In this document: positions 37,901-50,573 of the stretch, piece by piece
Layout of the letters: each line of letters begins with the position of its first letter
Position numbering within the stretch: the stretch's first letter is position 1
DNA from: Phlebotomus papatasi
Lineage: Eukaryota > Arthropoda > Insecta > Diptera > Psychodidae
Assembly: GCF_024763615.1 (NCBI RefSeq)
Contig: NC_077223.1
Span: 248,001-312,000 of the forward strand
DNA length: 64,000 nt
Direction: 5' to 3'
The notes under the pieces: model-generated
The model's database searches: none
The model's input: only the letters and a program-made list of their open reading frames with translations
Told to the model about the DNA's origin: nothing
Position numbers and translations under genes: made by a program

Positions 37901-40900
37901 TCGACTGTCGGACTCTATCCATGAAACTGCTTTCTACGCCCTTCCACGGGAATACCTTGGTAATCAATTGAAATCCTATGGTGGTTATCTCACTTATGAT
38001 CTTGAATATGTTGGTAATGGACCTGTAAATCAGGCTCCCGATGTTTTACTTCTTGGAAATGGATATAAATTGAGCCACAAAATTCGCGGTCCAGTGAATA
38101 GTGATTCCCTACACCAAGTTAAGGTAGAATTTCACGTTGGTGCGTGGTACAAGGAAGATGGACGTCAGGCTACAAGAGAGGAACTCATGATGGTCCTGGC
38201 CAACATTGATAACTTCTTAATTAAACTCAAGTATGGCGAGAGTCAACAAGAGGTTCAATTGAGGAATATTGCTATGGATTCTGCAGCCACAATTGACCGT
38301 GGATTGGGATCAGCTACACTCGTGGAACAATGTCGTTGTCCTGTTGGCTATACTGGTTTGTCATGCGAAAGCTGTGCTAATGGATATGTACGTCAGGAAA
38401 CTGGATCTTGGCTGGGTAGATGCATTAAGGAACCAGAAACCTGTCCAGCAGGTACTTACTTACCACCCGGCGAGTCCTCATGTGTTACTTGCCCATGTCC
38501 AGGAGGACCGTATGGTGCCAATTACGGATACTCATGCTATGTTGCTGGTGGGGAGGTCGTATGCGCTTGCAAACCAGGTTACGCGGGTAGACGATGTGAA
38601 CAGTGTGCTCCTGGATATTCAGGTAATCCTATGGTCCCAGGAGACTTTTGTCGTGAACTACCAACTAGTGACTGTGATGCTCAAGGCACGCGAACCGTCG
38701 ATGCCGATGGAAGGTGCTTATGTAAGAATAATGTTGTGGGAAGACGGTGTGATCAATGCGCTCCGAATTCCTTCTATCTCAACCCAGAAACACCCAATGG
38801 CTGCATTCACTGCTTCTGCATGGGCGTCGCTAGACAATGTACCAGCAGCAATTACTATAGAGATTCAGTAAGTTATATTTATAAAAATTAAAAATCTACT
38901 TCGGGTTCTATTTGCTCATAATAAGAACCAACAATACGGTGTTTCAATTAAACAAATATTTCTTTATATTCTCGATAGTGATCCTTTTACAAATATTAGC
39001 TTAGATTCTTTCATAATCATAGCTAATGTAATAATGCGGTGCGATCAATCACCACCAATAGATTCCATATTTACAGGGTCGATATATGCTTCAGTCATCA
39101 ACTATTCCTAAAATAACTAGCTGCCAAAATCAGATTCGTTTGGCCAAATGTAGTTATGCAATGTTTTCGGTTTGGAGAGAGATAATCTTAAAAAAAATGA
39201 TTTTGATGAATAATACTTGTCTAATATTACATTTTTTTTCTCTTAGAATCTGTTTGGGATGGGTTTTTTTTTTAACTTTAATTTGAAATCTAGAAACATA
39301 TTAACTATCTTCTTAAATGTTCTCTGCGTTATTATCTCTTTCGCGTCACACTTTTATTCAGCAGATGAATTCATGTAAAATTGAGTTTTTCCTAATGCTT
39401 TATGATCAAATATAATAGTTCAGAGAGGAAAAAAAATTTCCATTGCGTGAAAACTCGGAAAAACCCAGGGTCATATATGACCCTATTGTCCTCAAGGGAA
39501 GTGTACATACCATTTTCAAAATCTATATCACAGGCTTTTTAAGAGTTTTTTTTTGCTTGAAGTTATTAATTTGGCCAAAACCATGGCAAACTGGATTGGC
39601 TTGATGAACACTGTACTTCTGGTGTTCAAGGAATCTTCCTGGTAATCCCTTGAACAGTCACTGTCACAATATTTTGAGTGGTATTTGGCAAAAATAAATA
39701 AAAATAAAAACAATACAATTGCACAATATGAGACGATTGCAGAATACTCTAAAATATTGCAAAATATATTATAATTATGTTATAATTGTTATAAATATGT
39801 TATAATGTCCCAACTACATTTCGCTATAGGTTTGGGATGAAAACACTGTTACCCTTGGAGACAATAGGGTCATATATGACCCGGAAAATTCTACACGCTT
39901 TTCTGGAAAATTCAGAGTAGTTTATTATATCAAAATATGCAATATACAATCTTTGGATATTCTATTTTGTGTTTCTAAAGAACTTTTTGCTGAAAAAAAA
40001 AATTAATATAAAAAATTTTGAAAAAGAAAAGACATTTCACAAAGTTCGAAATTCGTGATTTTTGTATTATTATGATGCCGTGCACAAACCGATTGATTTC
40101 AATTAATGTAAATAGTCAAAAAAGAATGTTTTTCCCCGGGTCATATATGACCCTAATGACGCGAAAGAGTTATACGAGCTAATGTTGTTTTTTGAATAAA
40201 CATGTTTTTTTCTTATTATTTTTACTTTAAGATAATTACATTTACTATATGTTTCTACTTAGCAAATATATCTCTTTTTCCATATAGATCCAATCAACTT
40301 TATACAGAGATCGCAGTGACTTCGATATTATATACAATTATGATGATCCTCAGTTGGGTGATCGTGAGAGTGTCCAAGTTTCCAGTTTTGAAACAGTTTT
40401 TAGAAATGTTCAGCATGATGACACTGAGGTCTACTACTGGAGTCTACCAACGAGATTTGTGGGTGACAAAATAACTTCTTATGGCGGAATCCTGAATTAT
40501 ACTTTACGTTTTACTCCACAACCCGGCTCAGCTATGTCTCGCAACAGTGCTCCTGATGTGGTGATTAAGTCTGAAAATGATATTACAATCTTACACTTCA
40601 GAAAAGATGAAATTCGTCCGACAATTCCTCAGTCGTACTCTGTGCCAATTGTTGAGCACTATTGGCAGAGGAGTGATGGGAAAGAGGTCAATCGGGAGCA
40701 CTTGCTTATGACACTCGCTGATGTGTCTTACATATTTATCAAGGCAACATACACAACCACCACAGATGAAGCAGCACTCTCTCATGTTTCTCTAGATATT
40801 GCTGTGCCGAAAGGGGATCATACGAGTGGTAGGGCCTATGAAGTGGAAATGTGTCAGTGTCCTCAAGGATACACTGGATTGTCATGTGAGGATTGTGCTC

Positions 40901-43900
40901 CAGGATTCATGAGAAGCGATCAGGGATTATATCTTGGACTTTGTGAGCCTTGTCAATGCAACGGACACTCCAACGATTGCGATCCCGTTACTGGAGTTTG
41001 CAATGTAAGTTACTTTACTCTATATTCAACCTGATAGTATAGTAAAAAAATGTACTATCACAATTACGAGATTAAAATTATGAGAAAAAAAATGAATCAA
41101 CAAAAATTATTCCATTCCAGAACTGTGAGCATAATACCAAAGGAGACTATTGTGAACAATGCATTGATGGTAGAGGGAATGCTACAATGGGCACACCTTA
41201 TGATTGCATCGGCGGTGATGATCTCAGAGGATGTGATCAATGTGATAGTCGTGGATTTGTTTCATGCAATGAAAATCAATGTCAGTGCAAGAGCAATGTG
41301 GTGGGCAGTCAGTGCGATAGATGCCGTGTTGGCAGTTTTGATCTACAAGATTCAAATCCTGAAGGATGTACCAGCTGTTTTTGCTTTGGTGTCTCAGACA
41401 CATGCATAGCCTCGAGATTGTACCGTGAAGAAATACCCATGATAATCTTTGGTGATCGTTTTAGGATTACCACGAGTGATAATAGTTTGGTGGCTGATCA
41501 TGATGAACTGGCTACGGATATTTCAACAAATACTGTGTCATACCAAGCTTATGATGATAATACGGTCTACTGGAGTCTACCTTCTCAATTCATCGGCAAT
41601 CAAATACATTCCTATGGGGGAACTTTGTCTTACAAACTCAGCACAGAAGACAGGGGTGGGTATGTCAGAGACAATGATGTGATTATCCAAGGTAATGGCT
41701 TGACACTAACTTGGGAAAATTCCAATGAGGATCACTCTTCGGTGGTGGTACCATTTATAGTAGGTAGCTGGAGAAATGGCTATCAGATGGCCAGTAGGGA
41801 AGATCTCCTAACAGCTTTGGCTAACTTGGAATTCATTCTCATTCGTGCGACTACACATCAAGCCACGACATCCAGTCATATAAGTGACATTATTCTTCAG
41901 ACTGCTGTTAGTCAAAGAACTGTCTTGGGAAGTGCTGAACACATTGAAGTATGCAGATGTCCACCAGGATATGTTGGATCTAGTTGTGAGTCCTGCGATG
42001 TAATGTACTATCGTGAAACAGCACCCAATGGACACCCAGGAGCTTGTAGACGCTGCCCATGCTCAGAAAATGCTGAATCGTGCAGTGAGGATGTTTATAG
42101 GCGTCTCACATGCCACTGCCGTCCAGGATATAGTGGTGAAATGTGTGATGTTCCTGATACTCCTGATATTCCTGATACTCCTACAATCTCAGTAGTTGTT
42201 ACATCGCCTACTTTGCAGATTGTGGAAGTTGGTCAGACTGTGTATATTAACTGTACAGGACGGCACGTAATCTCCAATCTCCCTATTGTTGTGCGATGGT
42301 TCAAACTCGATGGAAGATTGTCAGAGCGAGCGAGGGCTGATCATGGTACTTTGATCATCACCAATACCCAAGTGGATGACAGTGGAGTGTATGTGTGCCG
42401 TGGGGAGAATAATGAGGAAATTGTAGATCAAAGAGTATCCATTACAGTGAGCTACTCGAGACGGCCGGAAGTAAGATTTTATCCATCGAGTCTCGATGTA
42501 GAGGAATACACTTCAGCTCAAGTCACTTGTGAGGCCACAGGTAGTCCACCACCAATCATTGTTTGGGAAAAAATTGATGCACTCGGCAGGAGTACAATTT
42601 TGCTGACGCCTGAGAATTCAGGTGTATTGCGTTTTGGATCTATCCGGAAGACCGATGAGGGACAATATCGGTGTACTGCGAGAAATAGAGATGGAGAAGA
42701 TAGTAAAATACTGACTGTTAATGTGCGGGAGCAACAAGTCTATCCACCACCAATAACTGAAATTGCCATCTTCCCAGCTAGTTTTACGGGACGTCCTGGG
42801 GATAGTGTAGAATTCAGATGTATTGGAGAAGGGCATATTTCTTGGCGTAAAGAGTACACAATGTGGTTGCCACCCAATGTTATTGCCAAGGGACACATTC
42901 TGAGTATAGAGAATGCCCGAGAGGAGGATTCTGGTCAATATGTTTGCACATCAATACACCAAACTGGCCAACAATACTCAACAGTGGCTAATCTGACAAT
43001 TATTGAACACGAAACACGATCATATCCAAAGATACAACCCATAGAACAAAATCATTTGGTGATTGAGAATTCTGATCTATATTTGGCATGCGATGCCACA
43101 GGAAGTCCCCTACCAACAGTAAAATGGACTAAATTACATGATTCCTTTGATTCCAATGTGCAACAGATTGGGAATCAACTGAGAATTCTAGGAGCCAAGC
43201 AGTACAATAGAGGAGTTTATGTTTGTGTAGCTGAAAATTCCGAAGGAACTGATCAGATCAGCACAATTGTAGAAATTGACCGTAAGTACATAAGATTATA
43301 GACTTTGGTTTAATGATATTTTTTGCCTATTTTCTTAAAACATACCATCCTAAATACGTAAATACGTAAAATTTCCTAAATACATACATATGTAAAAATC
43401 CTAAATAACTAAAATTTTGTCATCAATAGCGGTAGCCAAATGTAACTTAGTAACTTTCAAACAAAACACGTAATTTTACCCGAATCTTCTTTCTTAAAGG
43501 TAAAATTTTTCTGACTGATATAGATGTACAAACTGCAAATGTAAACACTACAACTATTCCGATTCTTATCGATAATTACAAATTAAAAGGATGTCCAATT
43601 ATGATATTTGATTGGAATATATTTAATAATTTCTGTCCAAATGGGTTTTTCTCACCAATAATGCAGAGACTATTATTAAAATTTCACAAGCGACCTTATC
43701 TGCAAAAAGGTTTAAAATTTTCAAAATAAATTTCAATTGAAATTCTATATTTTGTCTCTGATTATCTCTTTCGCGTCCCACTTTTATTCAGCAGATGAAT
43801 TCATATAAAATTGAGTTTTTCCTAATGCTTTATGATCAAATAAATAGTTCAGAGAAGAAAAAAAATTCCATTGCGTGATAACTCGGAAAAACTCCGGGTC

Positions 43901-46900
43901 ATGTATGACCCTATTGTCCTCAAGGGAAGTGTACATACCATTTTCAAAATCTATATCACGGGCTTTTTAAGAGTTTTTTTTTTGCTTGAAGTTATTAATT
44001 TGGCCAAAACCATGGCAAACTGGATTGGCTTGATGAACACTGTACTTCTGGTGTTCAAGGAATCTTCCTGGTAATCCCATGAACAGTCTCTGTCACACTA
44101 TTTTGAGTGGTATTTGGCAAATATAAACTTATCTACATATTTATTCACACACAATACAATTGCACAATATGAGACGCTTGCAGAATACTCTAAAATATTG
44201 CAAAATATGTTATAATTCATCAGATATAAGATGAAATGTCAAGGAGCAAGATGTCCCATCTGCATTTCACAAAGAAAAACAATGTCCCAACTACATTTCG
44301 CTATAAGTTTGGGACTAAAACACTGTTACCCTTGGAGACAATAGGGTCATATATGACCCGAAAAATTCTACATGCTTTTCTGGAAAATTGAGAGTAGTTT
44401 ATTATATCAAAATATGCAATATACAATCTTTGGATATTCTATTTTGTGTTTCTAAAGAACTTTTTGCTGAAAAAAAAATTAATATAAAAAATTTTGAAAA
44501 AGAAAAATCATTTCACAAAGTTCGAAATTAGTGATTTTTGATCTCAAATATTTTCTTTTCCTGAATATCTGGAGTCTTGAGAAAATTAGCCAAGAATCTT
44601 ACATCCTTCTATTATGATGTCGTGCACAAACCGATAGATTTCAATTAATGTAAATAGTCAAAAAGAAATTGTTTTTCCCCGGGTCATATATGACCCTAAT
44701 GACGCGAAAGAGTTATTATCAACAACTAAGAAATATATCCTGAAACTACAGATATTATCTTGGATGAGTAATTCTATAGTAAAATTCAACCATTTATTCT
44801 TCAGTGGAAAATAATTGGTTTCTTTAGAATCCAGACAATGCTAGTCGAAATTAGCGCCTAATATGGTAATTTACATTCAAATTCCTATGAAAATTAAGCT
44901 AATGGAAAATGGACAAAAAATACAAACTAAATAATCCTCTCAATATAAACAAAAGACCTTTTTTTAATATGCTTTCAAGAAAATAATGGAGAAAAAATAG
45001 GTTGGTTGCAGGCAATTAATTTAAATAAGATTATAATTTAAAAAAGATTTATTTTTTTTCTAGAACGCCAAGCACCTATTGTTGAGTTACACCCTAAGGG
45101 CACTCAGACTATTCGTGTAGGTGAATCAGCCATGTTGAGTTGTCGCAGTATTGCTGGAATTCCAACTCCTGTTGTTCGTTGGGTGAGACTGGACAATCTT
45201 CCACTGCCGCCGAATGCAGATGACAAATATCCAGGAACCATAATCATTCGAAATGCAGTGATTGAGGATGGTGGATCTTATCAGTGTATTGGGGAAAATA
45301 TTGCAGGAACTACATCAGCTACAGCTGTGCTCAATGTCCATCAACCACCCATGGTGACTGTTGAACCGGGCATGGATACTCTGGAAGTCACAGAAGGTGA
45401 TGAACTAACGCTAACTTGCAGGGCAGTAGGATATCCATTACCATCTGTTCAGTGGATTGTACCAAACACGCCGCCAGGCGCCTGGGATACAGGCAGGTTT
45501 GAAGGCACTCCAACGCAACATCCAGTGGTTTTCCAAGTGTACGAAGTAAAACCTAGTGATGCTGGGATGTACAGATGTGTGGCTAAAAGTGTTGCTGGAG
45601 AGGACGAACATTTTATTCGGGTGATTGTGAAGAGCAAGCGTGGTGATGTGGGGCCTCATGATAGGGACTACCCTGGACATTCAGGTTCAATTTATGGAAA
45701 TCGTCCTGGTGGTGCTGTGAGCAGTGAGCCCGCCTATCATACATATACAGTGAATGTGGGTCAAAGAGCGCAATTATCGTGTGAAGTCGAAGGTGAGTTT
45801 TTAAATGTGAAGTTAAAGATATAACAAAATTAAGAGTACTAAATATATTATAGATATACTTATTATAAAATATCTTCAATTACAGATTCTTTCCAAAGAA
45901 CTACATGGCGTAGAACTGATGGCTATCCACTGCCATTAACAGCCAATCTCACACACGGAACTCTCATTATCGAGCGTACTCAATATGACGCTGCAGGGAC
46001 ATATGAATGTATAGTGGTCGGCACTGACTCGCCTCTCATTATTGCCTTAGCCCAGGTGGTTGTTGTGGATGTGCCCATTATAACCTTCTCTCCCGAAATG
46101 CCAATTGTGGTGAGATCTGGAGAGAACATTGTCATCTTTTGCAATGCAACTAGTGAGAAACCTGTTGAAGTCTTTTGGCACGGCGTTAATTATAGTCCAT
46201 TACCACACTCTGTACGTGGTGAAGGACCTTATCTCCTCTTTTCGCCGATTACCCAGAGAGATGCTGGCAAGTACTACTGCACTGCTTCAAATATTAACGG
46301 GAATGTTACCAAGGCTGCTGAAGTTATCGTCAATCGTAAGTAATTCACTTTAAATTGAGAAATTTATGAATTAAATTACGCAAGATTTCAATGCCAAATA
46401 CAGGACGAACCCGACTTAAGTGCAACAACTTTAAATTTTACAATAATACTTGTGATTCTTTCATAAATACAACAATTATGGAAAAAAGTGATAAACTTAT
46501 TCCTACGCAACTTTTTTTATCTTAGTTTAGATCGACCGCTCAGAATAACTCGCCGTAGGTAAATTTTATAGGAGAGCTAATTGAGTCTGAGATTTTACAT
46601 GCTGAGTATAGGATTTTTGAGATTTAGAATCTCTATACTATAACATTGAAAATAATTATCATTCAAGTATAATATTCACAGGGAAGGTAGAGGGTATATA
46701 GAAGTATTCAAAAAGTGAATAAAACGATTTTTGTCAAAAATGGAGTTGTTCGACTTATATTCTGAGTAGTCGATATGTAGATTTCAAAAAGAAAATCAAA
46801 TCATTTTCTTTTAAATATTTTCCATAAAACAAATTAAAAATTTGGTTCATTCGAAAACTAATGTGACTAACAAATTCAAAGATTATAAGTTTTGCAAAAC

Positions 46901-49900
46901 AAGAACAACAATTTTGATGAGTATCGGTGGTACTTCAACATTCATCAGATATTTTGATCATTTTATAAAATGTTTAATTATATTGAGGTGTAATTCTTAG
47001 GTTTTATATAACGAAATTAATAATTTCCATTGTTTTTTTTTCACTAGATTATGTTCAAATGAAGGAACATGATTGGAAAATGCTCATTTCGATACCACCC
47101 TAAAACAGGCGGATGCTTTTAAAAATCATATTTTTCTGTTTTTTATCACTATAACAATTTAAAAGTCAGCATAAACTAAAAACACAAAATAAAATAGCAT
47201 AAAACATAAAGCCAAAATTCATTATAATTTATAAGTATGAAACATAAAAGCAAATATGAAAGAAACATAAATAACTATACAGATATAAATAACTATAAAT
47301 AAATATAAAGATTTGTAATTTAAGCCTTATTGATTTGTTCTCTTATGCAAAGCCATAAAAACTTTTCGCACATTTTAGAGGACTGCGTAATTTTTAACTT
47401 TTTAAGTTTTTGGGAATTATTAAAAGAAAACTGCAGTAAGATAGATATAATTAAAACGTGTTAGTAGTAACAGATCGAGGAGTAGAGAAAGGCTTTCAGA
47501 CTTCGCATACAAGTTGGCTTCTAAAACTTTATATTTTTCTCATAATACTTTGTTTAAAGAATCTGCACTTATAGTAATATATTTTAATAACTATATAATG
47601 ATTCATTGAAGAAATATGGTAAAAATATGAAGTATTCGAAGGCAGATTGTGTGTGAAGGCTGGACCATTAAACGAGGCCTGGGCCTGAATATTATGAGGT
47701 CAAAAATTAGTTGTTTTTCGCGATTTTTTTTTGTGAACGAATAGCAAACGACAAACCTTAATAATTTTGATATATTGTTCGTTGGATAAGCAATTATCGG
47801 TTGTTGTTGGTTGGATGCTTCGTTTTCAATAAATGCAGACACAAGGCAACTGATACACCCGACAATATATTTAAAGTGCTTAATTTTTTTTCAAAAAAGT
47901 ATTAGAAAATGGCGGAATAACGAGTAGTTCAATCGAGTGCCTCGAATTCTTCGTTACAGAACTCTCTAATTTTCAAGAAATGCAGCTTTTTTAGATAGAA
48001 AAATAAGAAAAAAAATAATTTGCATAAAGTATATTTCATAGTTAAACATTACACTACGAAGACTCAAAGAAAATTGTGAAAGGCTCCACCAGAACTTTCC
48101 CTCCTTTATAAAGGGTAAAGTTAACTTCCCTTAACTTTCCCCACTTTATAGATCAGGCTCCCCCTTAACTTTCTTAACGTAGTCGCGTTAACAGACCGCT
48201 AAACAGAAAAATACGAATAAAAGATAAAGCATATATGATTTAGGGGAGGATGGGGTATTTTCAAATATGCATTACTTTCGAAAATACAGATTTTTTGGGA
48301 TAATGCTTATAGAAATTGTGCTGTATATTTTTAGATAGCTAATACTCAAAAGAAATTAAAGAGGTTTAGTTATTTGAATATGGTTCATATTCGTCTGGCA
48401 AATAAGTCTTGTAAAAAAGTTTAACTGCATGAAACTGCCCCACTTTTTTCTAATGAAACACATGGTTTTATGCAGGAAACGAAATTGTAGACCGCCAACC
48501 GATGTACGATCGGGTGCAGGAAGTGTATGAAGGGGACAAGGTGACACTGGACTGCCACCTCCCAGAAAAGACACATGAAGCGGAAGTGCAGTTCCATTGG
48601 CGTCGTGAACAGGGTCAGATATCACCTAATGCACACTCTCACTATGGGCGACTTACACTGAGAGATATTCATGCTGAAGACACCGGAAGATACATATGTG
48701 AAATGCTGTTGCCGAATGGAAGCATCACGCAGAGTTATGTGGATGTTCGACTAAAAAGTAAGTATGATGATAGAGACCGTTATAATCGAAGGAGGCGCCA
48801 CCGGTTGCACCATCCCATCAGGAATCCAGGAGGATACTAGGAGTCATAATATTTGACTATCTATAAATGTTACCCTTCTGTTTCACACTACTTTTACTGC
48901 CCACAAATTCTGGCCAATGTTTCTAATTATACATTGTTTTAATTCACTAATTTTTTACGCTACTTTCAATTTTGATTAGTTTTTTTTTCTTTAAATAATA
49001 TTTCATACAATTTTACTATGCTTTGTAAGTGCTTTTGAGATAGAAGAAAAATGAACGATTCATGGGAACAATGTCGAAAGGAAAATAAAGTCTTAAACAG
49101 CACATATTTTTTGTTTCTTTTTATTTTTTTTCTGATTTGCAGTTTTTATTTATATTTAAGAAAAAAATGAAATAAAATTTATAGGGGGAGGTGGGGCTAC
49201 TTTGAGCTGTGGGGCTACATTGTTATACGATTTTTTCGCATGTTTCCAATGGCAACTGGGTTTTAACATAACGTAATTTGGAAAGGTACAATAATTGTGG
49301 ATCTAAATAAAATTATTGTAAGGACCAGCTTCATTTAGAAATAGGCGAAAAAGTTGTATAACAATCTAGCCCCACAGCTCAAAGTAGCCCCACCTCCCCC
49401 TACGCCATTCATCATGCACATCTATTTTGAACCAGTTAAGGCGATTATTTTTTGATTTACTTTGGATTTATTCTTTGTGTAATGCATAGCAAAGTAAGTG
49501 TTCTTATTTTTAATTATTTATTTCGATTTCAGTTAATTATTTATAATTTTTCAGCACCAAAGGAATCACAAAAATAAAAAAAAAATGCCGCTAAGATTGT
49601 AGTACTATAAAAAAATAGTTTTCATGCATATTTTTTTCTTGGATGTAAAAGGACTAACTTAATGATCAATAGCTTGATAAAAATGTCAATGCCCTACCTG
49701 CAGAATTGCAGCTGGATTTTTCCGCGCAGACTTCAGGGAATGGTTTCGTGGAGCTGGATTACTTTTCAGGAAGCAATAGTTCAGTTCAGAAAGAAACTGC
49801 CCTAGCTATTATCTTTTCTACAACATCTGCATACGGACTACTTCTGTGGCATGGTCAGAAGCGTCCATCTGCCCTCCAGGGAAATGATTTTATCGCCTTG

Positions 49901-50573
49901 GCAGTCGTAGGGGGCTATTTGGAATTTGTGTTTCGGTTAGACGGTCAAGAGGCTCGAATTCGCAATGGCGTATTGCGAATTGACGATGGGCAGCCTCATG
50001 TAGCGATTCTGAAGAGGGCTACATTTCAGGGAAGTCTCGAGTTGGACAGTTACATTGATTATGATGAGATAAAAGCTACCAACACTAGGGAAATGATCTT
50101 ACCTGGATTTCTATACGTTGGTGGTCTTCCCGACATTGTTAACTTCACAGGGGGGCGCTACAAAGATTCCTTCAGGGGCTGTGTCCACGTATTGCAAGAC
50201 ATCACTCGTGGTCCCATTAATTTTGGCGTATATGCCGTTAATGCCGAAAATGTTCACAGTTGCTCAAAGTAAGTTAAGATGCTCTTTATCTTCTTTCTTA
50301 TGTAGTCTTCTCAATATTCTGTTTTGCAGTCCATCCTGGACGTCATCCTCCCTTGTATACTCAGAAGTTGAGAATCTGCTCAATGGAGTCCTCGCTGGAG
50401 GCACAAGTGAAATCTTCAACCACAACTTTGACGAGATCAATGAACCTCCTCCAGTTCATATCATCTACCCCCGACCAACAGGAAACATAACTTCTGGAGT
50501 ACCATCCAAGGCACATTGGTGGTTGGTTATTGCTTACTTGATAAAAGTATTTGTCGAGAGTGTTATCACGTGA
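22947..50573 (+). CDS. trol: Perlecan (terribly reduced optic lobes), basement-membrane heparan sulphate proteoglycan
   Basis: I traced 15 exons: 22947-23084, 26019-26326, 27896-27966, 28037-28372, 33792-34200, 34272-34357, 36204-36338, 36403-38867, 40288-41004, 41121-43281, 45064-45792, 45886-46335, 48476-48757, 49704-50268, 50330-50573. All phases agree, giving about 3031 aa. Order: signal peptide; Lys-rich segment (residues about 75-125); acidic DFSGSGS with SG attachment sites at 159-162; SEA (about 173-284); seven LDLa; Ig; three LDLa; Ig; three laminin IV modules each with laminin-EGF repeats; nine Ig; one laminin G; then an 80-residue tail ending in the hydrophobic WWLVIAYLIKVFVESVI. 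This order is unique to perlecan, which organises basement membranes and binds growth factors. Odd points: only one laminin G domain (three are usual), a second signal-peptide exon at 32708, and a readable intron after 48757. AATAAA is at 50814-50819. Small exons in long introns could be missing. Confidence 0.94.
24611..24954. mobile_element. Inverted-repeat element with GCTAGGTTTTTCA ends
   Basis: The left arm (gctaggtttttcaagacaat...ctgtccttccgg...gcgtcggaatttgttgatcaaa) is the complement of the right arm ending tgaaaaacctagc. The words gctagtcatcatc occur just left (near 24565) and just right (24953) of the element, a possible longer duplication. No ORF. Confidence 0.8.
25024..25239. mobile_element. 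Inverted-repeat element with AGGGGAAAGTACTCTCCC ends
   Basis: The left end AGGGGAAAGTACTCTCCC and right end GGGAGAGTACTTTCCCCT are inverted complements; the arms extend past gttcatgcctt and aataatgtgaatttt. About 216 bases, no coding capacity, in perlecan intron 1. Confidence 0.85.
26327..27895 (+). other. Perlecan intron 2
   Basis: AT-rich with no convincing ORF, RNA gene or clear repeat. Confidence 0.55.
29616..29641. repeat. TA microsatellite
   Basis: A run of alternating TA of about 24 bases (tatatatatatata) in perlecan intron 4. Confidence 0.85.
31796..32193. mobile_element. Palindromic MITE with GTTATCACACTTGCACATT ends
   Basis: The left end GTTATCACACTTGCACATTA and right end TAATGTGCAAGTGTGATAAC are inverted complements. 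Each end also carries the inner palindrome CACATTAAAATTTTAATGTG (or a close variant), and the arms continue through attaattgtcgc and gacacaaat. About 398 bases, no ORF. Confidence 0.85.
32708..32789 (+). CDS. trol: Alternative first exon of perlecan (second signal peptide)
   Basis: ATG at 32708 opens MIPFRRNCYLIFFLILWNYS, a classic signal peptide (basic n-region, hydrophobic core), followed by TVTSQYD and a GTAAGA donor at 32790. The exon ends in phase 1, the same phase as the SEA-encoding exon ending at 28372. It can therefore splice to the first LDLa exon (33792) without frame change. A transcript starting here would make a secreted perlecan lacking the Lys-rich segment, SG attachment motif and SEA domain. 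The purine-rich context gagcaATG is compatible with initiation. This is inferred from sequence alone; the chance of a signal peptide plus donor in the right phase by accident is modest. Confidence 0.72.
32790..33791 (+). other. Perlecan intron between alternative first exon and first LDLa exon
   Basis: AT-rich, no ORF or repeat recognised. Confidence 0.55.
34358..36203 (+). other. Perlecan intron 6
   Basis: About 1.85 kb of AT-rich sequence with no recognisable gene or inverted-repeat element. Confidence 0.55.
39336..40169. mobile_element. TIR element family 3, copy A (CTCTTTCGCG ends, TTAT duplication)
   Basis: It begins CTCTTTCGCGTCACAC and ends TGACGCGAAAGAG, flanked by TTAT on both sides. 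It carries three copies of the perfect 16-base palindrome GGGTCATATATGACCC, at 39468, 39867 and 40138. It fills much of the perlecan intron 38868-40287. The sister copy is 43766-44712. There is no long ORF, so it is non-autonomous. Confidence 0.9.
43282..45063 (+). other. Perlecan intron 10
   Basis: Holds the second copy of TIR family 3 (43766-44712). Otherwise AT-rich with no gene seen. Confidence 0.6.
43766..44712. mobile_element. TIR element family 3, copy B (TTAT duplication)
   Basis: It begins CTCTTTCGCGTCCCAC and ends TGACGCGAAAGAG, flanked by TTAT at 43762-43765 and 44713-44716. It is nearly identical to copy A over most of its length, with two extra segments of roughly 60 bases. Palindromes lie at 43896 (one change: catgtatg), 44344 and 44681. 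High identity between copies implies recent movement. Confidence 0.9.
46336..48475 (+). other. Perlecan intron 12
   Basis: About 2.1 kb, AT-rich, no coding signal. The stretch near 48244 (taggggaggatggggta) resembles the ends of the AGGGGGAG-type elements but no partner end was found. Confidence 0.5.
48758..48840 (+). CDS. trol: Possible alternative perlecan C-terminus by intron retention
   Basis: If the GTAAGT donor at 48758 is not used, the frame of the last Ig domain stays open for 26 more codons, rich in Arg, His, Asp and Tyr (SKYDDRDRYNRRRRHRLHHP), then stops at 48838-48840. AATAAA near 49083 could end such a transcript. The product would lack the laminin G domain. Insect and nematode perlecans are known to have C-terminally shortened isoforms, but this one is only inferred. 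Confidence 0.4.
49182..49402. mobile_element. Inverted-repeat MITE, family 4 copy A (TAGGGGGAGGTGGGGC ends)
   Basis: The left arm taggggGAGGTGGGGCTACTTTG and the right arm caaagtagccccacctccccccta-type are inverted complements; they extend through gctgtggggctacattgttata. It sits in the intron before the laminin G exon. A diverged copy is at 54014-54433. Confidence 0.85.

Noticed and set aside
36469..38871. Alternative-frame ORFs of up to 200 codons over the large perlecan exon
   Set aside because: Shadow frames of the LDLa/Ig/laminin coding sequence; the main frame carries all cysteine and domain patterns.
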